From NCBI RefSeq assembly GCF_016107395.1, contig NZ_JAAIKO010000002.1:397409-461408 (forward strand): a stretch of 64,000 nucleotides of DNA. Reading direction: 5' to 3'. A program made the translations under genes and the position numbers. The stretch comes from Streptomyces fildesensis (GTDB lineage Bacteria > Actinomycetota > Actinomycetes > Streptomycetales > Streptomycetaceae). Shown here one piece after another: positions 26,949 to 35,636 of the stretch. The first letter of the stretch is position 1. Each line of letters opens with the position of its first letter. A model generated the notes under the pieces. That model was not told the origin of the DNA. It ran no database searches and worked only from the letters and a program-made list of their open reading frames with translations.

Positions 26949-28487
26949 TTACTTGGTGACGGCGTCCAGGGCGTCGACGATGCCGTACCCGTAGAAGCTG
27001 TTCAGCCGCTTCGGGCCGGTGCAGGTGGCGTCCTGCACTCCGTTGCCGTCCGGGTCGTACAGGCCCGTCGGGCAGCCGGGGTTGTCGGCCTCGGCCTTGA
27101 GCAGCCACTGGATCTGCTCGGGCGTGGCGTGCGGGTGCCTGCTCTTGATGAGCGCCGCGACGGCCGCCACGTGCGGGCTGGCCATCGAGGTGCCCTGCAG
27201 GTATCCGTAGGTGTTGCCGGGCAGCGTGGCCAGGATCCGGCCGTTCTTGTCCGGGGTTCCCGGGATCTGGTACTTGTCCCCGCCGGGGGCGGCGACGTCG
27301 ATGACGCCCCGGCCGTAGCTGGAGTAGTACGACTTGAGGTTCTGCACGCCGGTCGCGGAGACCGTGACGACGCCGGGCAGCTGGGTCGGGATGTCGAAGC
27401 ACTTGTGCGGGTCGACGGTGCGGTCGACCGGGGTGCCGTCGTCCGGGCTGGACGCGTCGGAGAGCGCGTTCGAGTCCAGGTCGTCGTTGGAGTTGCCGGC
27501 CGACGCGACGTTCAGTACGCCCTTGCGCTCGGAGTACTTCGACGCGCGGTTGACCGCGTCGACGATCGCGCGCTGGTCGGGGTCGTCCAGGCAGTTGTAG
27601 AGCCACGGGTCGATGTAATAGCTGTTGTTCGTCACGGAGATGCCGTGGTCGGCGGCGAAGACGAACGCGCAGACCACGCTCTCCGGGTAGAACAGGCTGG
27701 TGACGGGGTCGCTGACCTTGATGGCCGCGACCTTGACGTTGGGTGCGACACCGGCCACGCCGATGCCGTTGCGCGCCGCGGCGATCTCGCCCGCCACATG
27801 CGTGCCGTGGTAGTCACTGGCCGGGTCGTACGGGCGCCAGGCGCCCGGGGTGGTGTCGGCCACTCCGCCCACGCAGTTCGCGGACTGCGAGGCGGAGAAG
27901 TTCGCGGCGAGATCCGGGTGGGTGTCATCGATACCGGTGTCGATGACACCGACCGTGACCTTCCGGCTGCCCGGGTTGATCTTCGCGGCCTTGTCGGCCT
28001 TGATGGCCACCAGGTCCCACTGGTTCGCCTCCAGCGGTTCCTGCTCGGTGCCGGCCTTCGCGTTGGCCGCGGTCGCCGCGGCGACCTGTGCGGCCGTGAG
28101 CCGCTCCGGCGCACCCAGTTCGGTGGTCGAGGCCGGGGCGATGGCGGCGGTGCGGGTGGCGCCCGCGGTCTGTACTCCATGGGCCTTGCGTATCGCGGCG
28201 GCGAAGCCCGGGTTCGCCGAGTGCACGACGATGACGCCGATCTTCTCGTACGAGATGACCACCTGGCCGCCGGCCCGGGATATCGCGTGTTCGACGCTCT
28301 TGACGGTGCCGTGGTCCACGTTGGTGTTGACCACGTAGGACAGCAGCGGGCCGTCGGCCGCCACCGTGCTGTCCGCCGCCGACGCCGAAGCGGCGCCCGG
28401 CAGTACGGCGACGGCTGCCGCCAGCGCCATCCCGACGGTCGCCGCGAGCATGCGGCGCCGTCCGGACCGTCTGTGAAGAGGAACCAT
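26949..28487 (-). CDS. Secreted S8 family serine peptidase (subtilase)
   Basis: The 512-residue pre-pro-protein has a twin-arginine-like basic start (HRRSGRRR) and a hydrophobic signal (residues 13-37) ending ASASA. A prodomain runs to about residue 150, then the catalytic domain: Asp in VGVIDTGIDDTHPD, His in YHGTHVAGEI, Ser in QGTSMASPHVAAVA. The oxyanion Asn is in NVASAGNSN. It is an extracellular endopeptidase. The ATG at 28487 has GGAGAT upstream. The N-terminal prodomain resembles inhibitor I9 domains. Confidence 0.92.
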   Translation of the reverse strand: MVPLHRRSGRRRMLAATVGMALAAAVAVLPGAASASAADSTVAADGPLLSYVVNTNVDHGTVKSVEHAISRAGGQVVISYEKIGVIVVHSANPGFAAAIRKAHGVQTAGATRTAAIAPASTTELGAPERLTAAQVAAATAANAKAGTEQEPLEANQWDLVAIKADKAAKINPGSRKVTVGVIDTGIDDTHPDLAANFSASQSANCVGGVADTTPGAWRPYDPASDYHGTHVAGEIAAARNGIGVAGVAPNVKVAAIKVSDPVTSLFYPESVVCAFVFAADHGISVTNNSYYIDPWLYNCLDDPDQRAIVDAVNRASKYSERKGVLNVASAGNSNDDLDSNALSDASSPDDGTPVDRTVDPHKCFDIPTQLPGVVTVSATGVQNLKSYYSSYGRGVIDVAAPGGDKYQIPGTPDKNGRILATLPGNTYGYLQGTSMASPHVAAVAALIKSRHPHATPEQIQWLLKAEADNPGCPTGLYDPDGNGVQDATCTGPKRLNSFYGYGIVDALDAVTK

Positions 28488-28499
28488 GGGATCTCCAAT

Positions 28500-28540
28500 C
28501 GTCCAACGACCCGCCCTGACGGCACGGTTGCCGTTGGACG
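28500..28540. repeat. Inverted repeat upstream of the subtilase gene
   Basis: CGTCCAACG and CGTTGGACG, perfect 9-bp arms 23 nt apart, start 13 nt upstream of the subtilase start codon. It may be an operator or a 5'-UTR stem. Confidence 0.4.
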
Positions 28541-28642
28541 GGTACATGACGATGGAAGCTATCGTCGTACCGGTGGCGCCATCAATGGATTGCGGTGGAA
28601 ATCCCGGATTCCTACCGGATTCCCGTTCGAACCGGTGGCGCG

Positions 28643-28834
28643 TCAGCCACCGCTGTGGCCGGACCGCAGCGCCTCGATGCTCAACAGGGGTATGACCACC
28701 CGCGGTCCGTACCACCGCCCGGGCGCCGCGCGGCCGGCCGGCTGCGGTGCCGCGGCCACCGGGACGGTCAACCGGACGGCCCCGTAGGGCAGTCGGTGCG
28801 GACCCGGGGGCGGGGAACTCGGCGGGGTGTTCAC
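28643..28834 (-). CDS. Possible small Pro-rich protein (63 aa)
   Basis: A GTG-started frame of 63 codons with a GAGGA element upstream encodes a proline-rich peptide that ends VVIPLLSIEALRSGHSGG. The motif-like ending looks like a conserved small protein, but the composition is permissive. It sits in the 557-bp divergent gap between the subtilase and DUF485 genes; otherwise the gap shows only promoters. Confidence 0.35.
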   Translation of the reverse strand: MNTPPSSPPPGPHRLPYGAVRLTVPVAAAPQPAGRAAPGRWYGPRVVIPLLSIEALRSGHSGG

Positions 28835-29044
28835 GGGCGATGTCCTCGGTGCTGCGTCACGGCCGCGTCCGGGCCGCTTCGTGGCGGTGCTGGGCACTCT
28901 GTACAACGAAGCGCCCCGGTCCCGGTGTCGGCCCTGATCCGGATGGCGGCAGATTTCACCCATGGCCTGTTGAACACCCGCCGTCACACCTCTAACATGC
29001 GGTCTCCGATCATCGACGTGACGCAGATCACTCATGGAGGCACC

Positions 29045-29470
29045 GTGGATCCCGCACCACCGTCCGCCACCCCGGGCCCGCCGACCCCCGCCTCGTACTC
29101 CGAGGTCGAGGCGAGCCCGGAATTCGGCGAACTACGGCACTCCTACCGGGTGTTCGCGTTCCCGGTCACCGTCGCCTTCCTCGCCTGGTACCTGCTGTAC
29201 GTACTCCTGTCGAGTTACGCGGGCGGGTTCATGGCGACCAAGGTCGTCGGGCACATCAACGTGGCCTTCGTCTTCGGCCTCGCGCAGTTCCTCACCACGT
29301 TCCTCATCGCGTGGATATACGCCAGGTACGCGAATGCCCGGCTCGACCCGGGGGCCGAGGCCCTCAAGGCGCGGCTGGAGAACCGCACCGCGTCGGTCGG
29401 CCTCGACCCGGCGGCCGAGGTTCCCGGGGCGCGGCTGGAGAACGACGCTACGTTGGAGGACCGCTCATGA
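29045..29470 (+). CDS. DUF485 family membrane protein, partner of ActP
   Basis: The 141-residue protein has a short Pro-rich N-terminus, the DUF485 motif ELRHSYRVFAFPVTVAFLAWYLLYVLL and a second helix (VAFVFGLAQFLTTFLIAWIYARYAN). DUF485 proteins accompany acetate/solute symporters of the SSS family. The C-terminal tail is unusual because it is a tandem duplication. The GTG at 29045 has GGAGG 5 nt upstream; an in-frame ATG at 28998 lacks one. Its stop overlaps the symporter start (ATGA). Confidence 0.9.
   Translation: MDPAPPSATPGPPTPASYSEVEASPEFGELRHSYRVFAFPVTVAFLAWYLLYVLLSSYAGGFMATKVVGHINVAFVFGLAQFLTTFLIAWIYARYANARLDPGAEALKARLENRTASVGLDPAAEVPGARLENDATLEDRS
29342..29443 (+). repeat. 60-bp tandem duplication in DUF485 gene
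   Basis: Two copies of a unit beginning CTCGACCCGG at 29342 and 29402 are exactly 60 nt apart and most similar over their first 42 nt. They encode LDPGAEALKARLEN and LDPAAEVPGARLEN in frame. Confidence 0.7.
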
Positions 29471-31095
29471 CCACCGGCACGATCAACCTGGCGGCCGAGG
29501 CGGCGGCGTCCGAGCACCGCACCCTGATCATCACGCTCTTCTCCGTGTTCGTCGTCATCACCCTCGGCATCACCGTCTGGGCCGGCCGCCAGACGAAGGA
29601 CGCCACCGACTTCTACGCGGGTGGCCGCGGCTTCACCGGGTTCCAGAACGGTCTGGCGATCTCCGGCGACTACATGTCCGCCGCGTCGTTCCTCGGTATC
29701 GCCGGCGCCATCGCGCTCGTCGGCTACGACGGCTTCCTCTACTCGATCGGCTTCCTGGTCGCCTGGCTGGTCGCCCTGCTGCTGGTCGCGGAACCGCTGC
29801 GCAACTCCGGCCGCTTCACCATGGCCGACATGCTCGCGTACCGGCTGCGCCAGCGACCGGTGCGCACCGCCGCCGGCACCTCGACCATCGTCGTGTCGAT
29901 CTTCTATCTGCTGGCCCAGATGGTCGGCGCGGGCGCCCTGGTCTCGCTGCTGCTCGGTGTCACCGGCGAGGGCCCGAAGCGGCTGATCGTGGCGCTGGTC
30001 GGCATCGTCATGGTGCTGTACGTGACGATCGGCGGCATGAAGGGCACGACCTGGGTGCAGATCATCAAGGCCGTGATGCTGATCCTCGGCACCCTGCTGA
30101 TCACCATCCTGGTGCTCAACAAGTTCCACTGGAACCCGTCCACGCTGCTGGGCGCCGCGGCCGAGAAGAGCGGCCAGGGGCACAAGTTCCTGGAGCCCGG
30201 CCTCAAGTACGGCATCGACAGCACCAGCAAGATCAACTTCATCTCGCTGGGCCTGGCCCTCGTCCTGGGCACCGCCGGGCTGCCGCACATCCTGGTGCGC
30301 TTCTACACCGTGCCGTCCGCGAAGGTCGCCCGTAAGTCCGTGAACTGGGCGATCGGCATCATCGGCGGCTTCTATCTGATGACCATCGCCCTCGGGTTCG
30401 GTGCGGCGGCGCTGGTCGGCGCCGCCAAGATCAAGGCGAGCGACAAGTCCGGCAACACCGCGGCGCCGCTGCTCGCCGAGTACGTCGGCGGCGGCCCCGG
30501 CACCACCGGCGGCGCGATCCTGCTCGCGGTGATCTCCGCGGTGGCCTTCGCCACCATCCTCGCCGTCGTCGCCGGCCTCACCCTCGCCTCGTCGGCCTCG
30601 TTCGCGCACGACCTGTGGGCCAACGTGATCCGCAAGGGCAAGGTGAGCGAGAAGAACGAGGTCATCACCGCCAAGATCGCCGCGGTCGCGATCGGCGCGG
30701 TCTCCATCGGGCTCGGCATGTACGCCACCAAACTCAACGCGGCGGCCCTGGTGGCGCTCGCCTTCGCGGTGGCCGCCTCCGCCAACCTGCCGACCATCCT
30801 CTACAGCCTGTACTGGAAGAAGTTCACCACCTCGGGAGCGACCTGGTCGATCTACGGAGGACTGGTCTCCTCGGTCGCCCTGGTGATCTTCTCGCCGGTC
30901 GTCTCCGGCGCCCCCGACTCCCTCTTCACCGGCAGCGACTTCCACTGGTTCCCGCTGGGCAACCCGGGCATCGTCTCCATCCCGCTGGGCTTCCTGCTCG
31001 GCTGGCTGGGCACGGTCCTGTCCAAGGAGGAGCCGGACCTCGAGAAGTACAAGGAGCTGGAGGTCCGCTCCATGACCGGCGCCGGGGCACACTGA
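29467..31095 (+). CDS. Cation/acetate symporter (SSS family, ActP-like)
   Basis: The 542-residue integral membrane protein has about 13 helices. SSS hallmarks include FYAGGRGFTGFQNGLAISGDYMSAASFLG (substrate and sodium site of helices 1-2) and GTAGLPHILVRFYTV. ActP-type carriers take up acetate and other short carboxylates with Na+. The start overlaps the DUF485 stop by 4 nt, and the two proteins are expected to act together. Confidence 0.92.
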   Translation: MTTGTINLAAEAAASEHRTLIITLFSVFVVITLGITVWAGRQTKDATDFYAGGRGFTGFQNGLAISGDYMSAASFLGIAGAIALVGYDGFLYSIGFLVAWLVALLLVAEPLRNSGRFTMADMLAYRLRQRPVRTAAGTSTIVVSIFYLLAQMVGAGALVSLLLGVTGEGPKRLIVALVGIVMVLYVTIGGMKGTTWVQIIKAVMLILGTLLITILVLNKFHWNPSTLLGAAAEKSGQGHKFLEPGLKYGIDSTSKINFISLGLALVLGTAGLPHILVRFYTVPSAKVARKSVNWAIGIIGGFYLMTIALGFGAAALVGAAKIKASDKSGNTAAPLLAEYVGGGPGTTGGAILLAVISAVAFATILAVVAGLTLASSASFAHDLWANVIRKGKVSEKNEVITAKIAAVAIGAVSIGLGMYATKLNAAALVALAFAVAASANLPTILYSLYWKKFTTSGATWSIYGGLVSSVALVIFSPVVSGAPDSLFTGSDFHWFPLGNPGIVSIPLGFLLGWLGTVLSKEEPDLEKYKELEVRSMTGAGAH

Positions 31096-31125
31096 CCGGC
31101 CTGCCCCCCACGAGAGACCACGATT

Positions 31126-31138
31126 CAACAAACTGTTG
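31126..31138. promoter_or_regulatory. Dyad upstream of moaA
   Basis: CAACA and TGTTG arms around AAC lie in the 147-bp gap before moaA. The AT-rich dyad stands out in this GC-rich region and may be an operator. TAAGCT at 31194 is a possible -10. Weak support. Confidence 0.3.
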
Positions 31139-31242
31139 CAATATGGGGCCCATCGCGTACGCTGCGGCGATACGCGGTGGGTCACCGTGGTCCTAAGCTG
31201 GAGTGGCGGGCGCACCTGGTGCCCGCGAGGGAGGCGGAACGC

Positions 31243-32232
31243 GTGCTGATCGACACCTACGGACGCGTGGCCACCGATCTGCGGGTCTCGCTGACCGACC
31301 GGTGCAATCTGCGCTGCACGTACTGCATGCCCGAGGAGGGCCTGCAGTGGCTGGCCAAGCCCGAGCTGCTCACCGACGACGAGATCGTCCGGATGGTACG
31401 GATCGGCGTCACCGACCTCGGCGTCAAGGACGTCCGCTTCACCGGCGGCGAGCCGCTGCTGCGCCCGGGCCTGGTCGGCATCATCGAACGCGTCGCGGCC
31501 CTCGAACCCCGCCCCCGGATATCGCTGACCACCAACGGCATCGGCCTCGGACGCACCGCAGCCGCGCTGCGCGACGCCGGCCTGAACCGGGTCAACGTCT
31601 CCCTCGACACCCTGCGCCCCGAGGTCTTCCAGGCCATGACCCGGCGCAAGCGCCACCACGACGTCATCGGCGGGCTGGAAGCGGCCCGCGCCGCCGGCCT
31701 GGCCCCGGTGAAGGTCAACGCGGTCCTCATGCGCGGCGTCAACGACGACGAGGCCCCGGACCTGCTCCAGTGGGCCGTCGAGAACGACTACGAGCTGCGC
31801 TTCATCGAGCAGATGCCGCTGGACGCGCAGCACGGCTGGCAGCGCAGCGACATGGTGACGGCCGAGGAGATCCTGGAGAGCCTCAGGACCCGCTTCACGC
31901 TCACCCCCGAGCCCAACGGGGCCCGCGGCTCCGCGCCCGCCGAACGCTGGCTGGTGGACGGCGGCCCGGCCCGGGTCGGCGTCATCGCCTCCGTGACCCG
32001 CCCCTTCTGCCGCGCCTGCGACCGTACCCGGCTCACCGCCGACGGCCAGGTCCGCGACTGCCTCTTCGCCCGCACCGAGTCCGACCTGCGCGCCCCGCTG
32101 CGCTCCGGTGCCACCGACGCGGAGATCGCCGCGCTGTGGAAGACCGCGATGTGGGGCAAGAAGGCCGGCTCCGGGCTCGACGACCCGTCGTTCCTGCAGC
32201 CTGACCGCCCGATGTCGGCGATCGGCGGCTAG
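31243..32232 (+). CDS. moaA: GTP 3',8-cyclase MoaA
   Basis: The 329-residue radical SAM enzyme starts molybdenum-cofactor synthesis by converting GTP to 3',8-cH2GTP. The N-terminal cluster is CNLRCTYC (Cys21, 25, 28), followed by FTGGEPLLRPGL; the C-terminal [4Fe-4S] cluster ligands are in FCRACDRTRLTADGQVRDC. The chain ends in the conserved Gly-Gly needed for activity. The GTG at 31243 follows GGGAGGCGG. No other moa genes are in the window. Confidence 0.96.
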   Translation: MLIDTYGRVATDLRVSLTDRCNLRCTYCMPEEGLQWLAKPELLTDDEIVRMVRIGVTDLGVKDVRFTGGEPLLRPGLVGIIERVAALEPRPRISLTTNGIGLGRTAAALRDAGLNRVNVSLDTLRPEVFQAMTRRKRHHDVIGGLEAARAAGLAPVKVNAVLMRGVNDDEAPDLLQWAVENDYELRFIEQMPLDAQHGWQRSDMVTAEEILESLRTRFTLTPEPNGARGSAPAERWLVDGGPARVGVIASVTRPFCRACDRTRLTADGQVRDCLFARTESDLRAPLRSGATDAEIAALWKTAMWGKKAGSGLDDPSFLQPDRPMSAIGG

Positions 32233-32240
32233 TACCCGCC

Positions 32241-32292
32241 CGACCCCGGAGTCCGACCCCGGAATCCGACCCCGGAATCCGGGGCCGGAGTC
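32241..32292. repeat. 13-bp tandem repeat after moaA
   Basis: Three near-identical units of CGACCCCGGAATC (32241, 32254, 32267) and a fourth degenerate one start 9 nt after the moaA stop. Confidence 0.7.
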
Positions 32293-32334
32293 TGCGTCTG
32301 GTCCCGATGGGCCGGACCGCGGTTCCGTCCGCTA

Positions 32335-32607
32335 TCAGGACGCCGCCGGGCTCCCCGGTGCCGCGGGATTCTCCGGCGCGACGGGGTCCGCGGGGTCCGC
32401 AGGGTCCCGCCAGTCCGCGAACGGCACGACGTCCTTCAGGAACCCCCGCAGGTCCAGGAACTGCGACAGGTGCTCCCGGTGCTCGTCACAGGCGAGCCAG
32501 GTCTTCCGGCGGTCCGGGGTGTGCAGTTTGGGGTTGTTCCACGCCAGCACCCACGCGGCGGTGGTGCGGCAGCCCTTGGCCGAGCAGATCGGCGTCACGT
32601 CGTTCAT
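32335..32607 (-). CDS. Small conserved Cys/His protein (90 aa)
   Basis: The 90-residue protein has CSAKGC near the N-terminus and CDEHREHL in the middle, a likely zinc site, with the conserved core AWVLAWNNPKLHTPDRRKTWLA. The C-terminal 25 residues are Pro/Ala-rich and low-complexity. It is a widespread actinobacterial small protein without known function. Start ATG at 32607. It is convergent with moaA. Confidence 0.75.
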   Translation of the reverse strand: MNDVTPICSAKGCRTTAAWVLAWNNPKLHTPDRRKTWLACDEHREHLSQFLDLRGFLKDVVPFADWRDPADPADPVAPENPAAPGSPAAS

Positions 32608-32784
32608 AGCTGCCAGTAAACATGGCGACGCCGGGCAGCCACGGGGGGAGCCGCCCGGCGTCGGTCCGTCGCTCCGACGGGGGATGCGGAGCGCGTACGA
32701 AGTATGTCACGCGTGCACCCCGGTCGAGGAGTGGATCCTCATGATTGATCTGAGCTTTTCTTGAGGTTTCCGGCCAGCCGCGGC

Positions 32785-33147
32785 TCAGTTTCGACTGCTG
32801 TACGGACCCTCCGGATATTCCGTTCCGGGCTCCACGTGACCCTCCAGGACGACCGGTTCCAGCATCGGCCGGGTCGGCGGCGGGACGAAGGACGACGGCA
32901 GCGACGGCGCGTTCGCCCGTCCCGCGTTGGCGATGACCACCGCGACATAGGGCAGCAGCGCGCCCAGCACCAGCGCGACCCAGGCCAGCGGCCGCTGTAC
33001 GTTCCACAAGGTCACGGTCGCGATGACCGAGGCGGTACGGACCAGCATCGAGATGACGTAGCGGCGCTGCCTGCCCTGTACATCCTGAGTGAGACCGGTC
33101 CGGGCTCCGGTGATCCGGAAGACCTCGCCGTCACTGTGCTTCCGCAT
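32785..33147 (-). CDS. DUF3099 domain membrane protein
   Basis: The 120-residue protein begins with RITGARTGLTQDVQGRQRRYVISM, the DUF3099 signature, followed by two membrane helices (MLVRTASVIATVTLWNV and LAWVALVLGALLPYVAVVIANA). The C-terminal tail is Pro-rich and acidic. DUF3099 is an actinobacterial family of unknown function. The ATG at 33147 has GGTGGA upstream. It diverges from the GlsB gene. Confidence 0.85.
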   Translation of the reverse strand: MRKHSDGEVFRITGARTGLTQDVQGRQRRYVISMLVRTASVIATVTLWNVQRPLAWVALVLGALLPYVAVVIANAGRANAPSLPSSFVPPPTRPMLEPVVLEGHVEPGTEYPEGPYSSRN

Positions 33148-33385
33148 CACATTCCACCGCCTGCTCGGCCCACCGGGCCGTACCGAATTCTGTTGCGGGG
33201 ACCCGCCCCAGGCCCTTCTCACGGTACGCCGCGGGTCCGCCGCATTCGAGACCGGGGCCGCCCCGCGAGTGGCGTGCCGACCCCGTCGTACGGCGTATGG
33301 ACGCCCCCGACATGCGGCGTAGCCCACCCCGGATCAGACTGACGTCACGAGTGCATCGTCACTCGAACGCGAGGAGGCGTGTGAC

Positions 33386-33661
33386 ATGAGTTGGTTGTGG
33401 GCGATCATCGTCGGTCTGGTTCTGGGTCTGATCGCGAAAGCGATCCTGCCCGGCAAGCAGTCCATCCCGCTGTGGCTGACCGCGATCTTCGGCATGCTCG
33501 GCAGCATCCTGGGCAACGCGGTGGCGACCTGGATCGGCGTCAACGACACCAGTGGCATCGACTGGACCCGGCACCTGCTGCAGTTGCTCGGCGCCATCGC
33601 GGTGGTGGCCGTCGGCGACGGACTGTGGGCGGCGATCCGAGGCAAGAAGGAAGCCGCCTGA
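33386..33661 (+). CDS. GlsB/YeaQ/YmgE family stress-response membrane protein
   Basis: The 91-residue protein has three hydrophobic helices (WAIIVGLVLGLIAKAILPG; IPLWLTAIFGMLGSILGNAVA; LLQLLGAIAVVAVGDGLWAAI), the transglycosylase-associated-protein family layout. Members are induced by general stress. The ATG at 33386 follows a strong GAGGAGG. The stop is only 6 nt from the convergent KptA stop, with no room for a terminator between them. Confidence 0.9.
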   Translation: MSWLWAIIVGLVLGLIAKAILPGKQSIPLWLTAIFGMLGSILGNAVATWIGVNDTSGIDWTRHLLQLLGAIAVVAVGDGLWAAIRGKKEAA

Positions 33662-33667
33662 CGACCC

Positions 33668-34228
33668 TCAGACCGGGCGCTGTCGCAACCGCGCCGGCGG
33701 AACCCGGTCGGTCAGCCACACGCCGTTGGCGCTGACCCGGAACACATGGCCCTCGGCGGCCAGCCCGGCAGCGTCCACCTCCAGCACCACCGGACGGCCG
33801 TGCCGCGCACCCACGCGCACGGCCGTCTCCACGTCCGCCGACAGATGGACGTCCTGACGGGACATCGGCAGCAGCCCGTCCCGGAGGATCAGCGGCAGCG
33901 TCGTGGTCGCGGTGCCGTGGAACAGCACGTCGGGCGGCGGCGCGGCCGCCAGTCCGAGGTCCACCGGGACCGAGTGCCCCTGGCTGGCCCGGATGAGCCG
34001 GCCGTCCGGCGAGTACTCGTACCGCTTCTTGTTGTTCGTCGCGACGACATGGTCCAGCTCGGCGCGCGAGAAGCGGCGGCCCGCCCGGTCGCAGGCGGCG
34101 ATCAGCTCGTCCACCGCCACCCAGCCGCCCTCGTCGAGGGTCACCCCGACCGCTCCCGGATCGTGCCGCAGCACCAGGGCCAGGAACTTCGAGACCTTGA
34201 CCGTCCGCTTCTCGTCCACCGTCGTCAT
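33668..34228 (-). CDS. kptA: RNA 2'-phosphotransferase (Tpt1/KptA)
   Basis: The 186-residue protein matches Tpt1/KptA: KFLALVLRHDP (Arg), IRASQGHSVPV (His), LFHGT and SRQDVHLS give the expected Arg-His-Arg-type site. The enzyme moves an internal RNA 2'-phosphate to NAD+, releasing ADP-ribose 1'',2''-cyclic phosphate. In eukaryotes this completes tRNA splicing; bacterial substrates are unknown. The start follows AGGAGG and is 13 nt after the TldE stop, making it the third gene of a TldD-TldE-KptA unit. Confidence 0.92.
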   Translation of the reverse strand: MTTVDEKRTVKVSKFLALVLRHDPGAVGVTLDEGGWVAVDELIAACDRAGRRFSRAELDHVVATNNKKRYEYSPDGRLIRASQGHSVPVDLGLAAAPPPDVLFHGTATTTLPLILRDGLLPMSRQDVHLSADVETAVRVGARHGRPVVLEVDAAGLAAEGHVFRVSANGVWLTDRVPPARLRQRPV

Positions 34229-34241
34229 CCTCCTGGCAGGG

Positions 34242-35636
34242 TCAGACGCCCTGGCTGACCGAACTCATGTTGAAGTCCGGGATCCGCATGGCCGGTGCCG
34301 CGGCCCGGGTGAAGTAGTCGCTCCACTCGCGCGGCAGCGTCCGCTCGGTGCGGCCGGTCTCGGCGACCCGGCCGAGCAGGTCCACCGGCGACTCGTTGAA
34401 CCGGAAGTTGTTCACCGCGCCCGTCACCTCGCCGTTCTCGACCAGGTAGACCCCGTCCCGGGTGAGGCCGGTGAGCAGCAGCGTCGCCGGATCGACCTCG
34501 CGGATGTACCACAGGCAGGTCAGCAGCAGCCCGCGGTCGGTGGCCGCGACCATCTCCTCCAGCGACTTCGTGCCGCCGCCGTCCAGGATCAGGTTGTCGC
34601 CGGCCGGGGTCACCGGCAGGCCGGTGAGGCCCGCGCTGTGCCGGGTGGTGGGCAGCCGGTTGAGGACCCCGTCCCGGATCCAGTCGACCGGACCGACCGG
34701 CAGGCCGTTGTCGAACACCGAGGAGTCGTCGCCCGAGGCGTGCGCGATGACGAACGGCGCCGACTCCAGACCGGGCGCCTGCGGGTCGCTGCGCAGCGTC
34801 AGCGGCAGGTCGGAGAGTTTCTCCCCGACCCGGGTGCCGCCGCCGGGCTTGCTGAAGACGGTGCGGCCCTCGGCCGCGTCCCGGGCTCCGGACGACCACA
34901 GCTGGTAGATCGCCAGGTCCGCGACGGCGGTCGGCGGCAGCAGCGTCTCGTAGCGGCCGGCGGGCAGCTCGATCCGGCGCTCCGCCCAGGCGAGCCGCTG
35001 CGCGAGCTCCGCGTCGAGCGCCGCCGGGTCGACGTCCTTGAAGTCCCGGGTCGAGGCACCGGCCCAGGCGGACCGGGAGCGGTCCGGCGACTTGGCGTTG
35101 AGTTCCATGGTGCCGGTCGGCTGGTCGTGCCGCAGCCGCAGCCCGGTGGAACTGCCCAGGTAGCTGGAGGTCACCGAGTGGAAGGCGAAGCCGTACAGCT
35201 GCCGTCCGCCGGCCCGCGCGGTCGCGAAGGACTCGCCCAGCGCCGGTGCGAACGACCCGAAGACCTCGGAGGAGGTCTCGGCGGGCGGCTCGGTGAAGGC
35301 GGCGGAGTGCGCGGTCCCCTCGACGAGCGGCTGCGCGTCCTCGGCCGGTCCCGCGGCGCGGGCCGCCTCCTCAGCGGCCCGGACCAGCGGCTCCAGATCG
35401 TCGGTGGTCACCGCGGAGCGGGACACCACACCGGAGGCGGCGCCCTGCGAGCCGTTCACCGTCGCGATGACGGTGAGGGTGCGGCCCCGGGTCACGCCGT
35501 TGGTGGTCAGCGCGTTGCCCGCCCAGCGCAGGTTGGCGCTGGACTCCTCGTCCGCGATGACGACGCAGCCGTCGGCGCGGGACAGTGCCAGGGCGCGCTC
35601 GACGATCTCGTGCGGAGCGGTGCTGCGGGGGCTCAT
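34242..35636 (-). CDS. tldE: TldE/PmbA-type metalloprotease subunit
   Basis: The 464-residue protein is the non-metal-binding partner of TldD. It has the typical region [18 protein letters not shown] and the C-terminal [37 protein letters not shown]. It lacks a HExxxH motif. TldD/TldE form a heterodimer whose active site degrades unfolded peptides and removes leader peptides from RiPP precursors such as microcin B17. The start overlaps the TldD stop (ATGA). Confidence 0.92.
   Translation of the reverse strand: MSPRSTAPHEIVERALALSRADGCVVIADEESSANLRWAGNALTTNGVTRGRTLTVIATVNGSQGAASGVVSRSAVTTDDLEPLVRAAEEAARAAGPAEDAQPLVEGTAHSAAFTEPPAETSSEVFGSFAPALGESFATARAGGRQLYGFAFHSVTSSYLGSSTGLRLRHDQPTGTMELNAKSPDRSRSAWAGASTRDFKDVDPAALDAELAQRLAWAERRIELPAGRYETLLPPTAVADLAIYQLWSSGARDAAEGRTVFSKPGGGTRVGEKLSDLPLTLRSDPQAPGLESAPFVIAHASGDDSSVFDNGLPVGPVDWIRDGVLNRLPTTRHSAGLTGLPVTPAGDNLILDGGGTKSLEEMVAATDRGLLLTCLWYIREVDPATLLLTGLTRDGVYLVENGEVTGAVNNFRFNESPVDLLGRVAETGRTERTLPREWSDYFTRAAAPAMRIPDFNMSSVSQGV

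Noticed and set aside
28595..29044. Longer DUF485 start at ATG 28998 or earlier
   Set aside because: No ribosome-binding site precedes it, whereas GTG 29045 has GGAGG at proper distance and begins the expected protein length.
29215..31833. An 870-codon minus-strand open frame opposite the ActP and moaA genes
   Set aside because: It covers two well-supported genes on the other strand, has no start region or motif, and its composition is typical of an antisense shadow.
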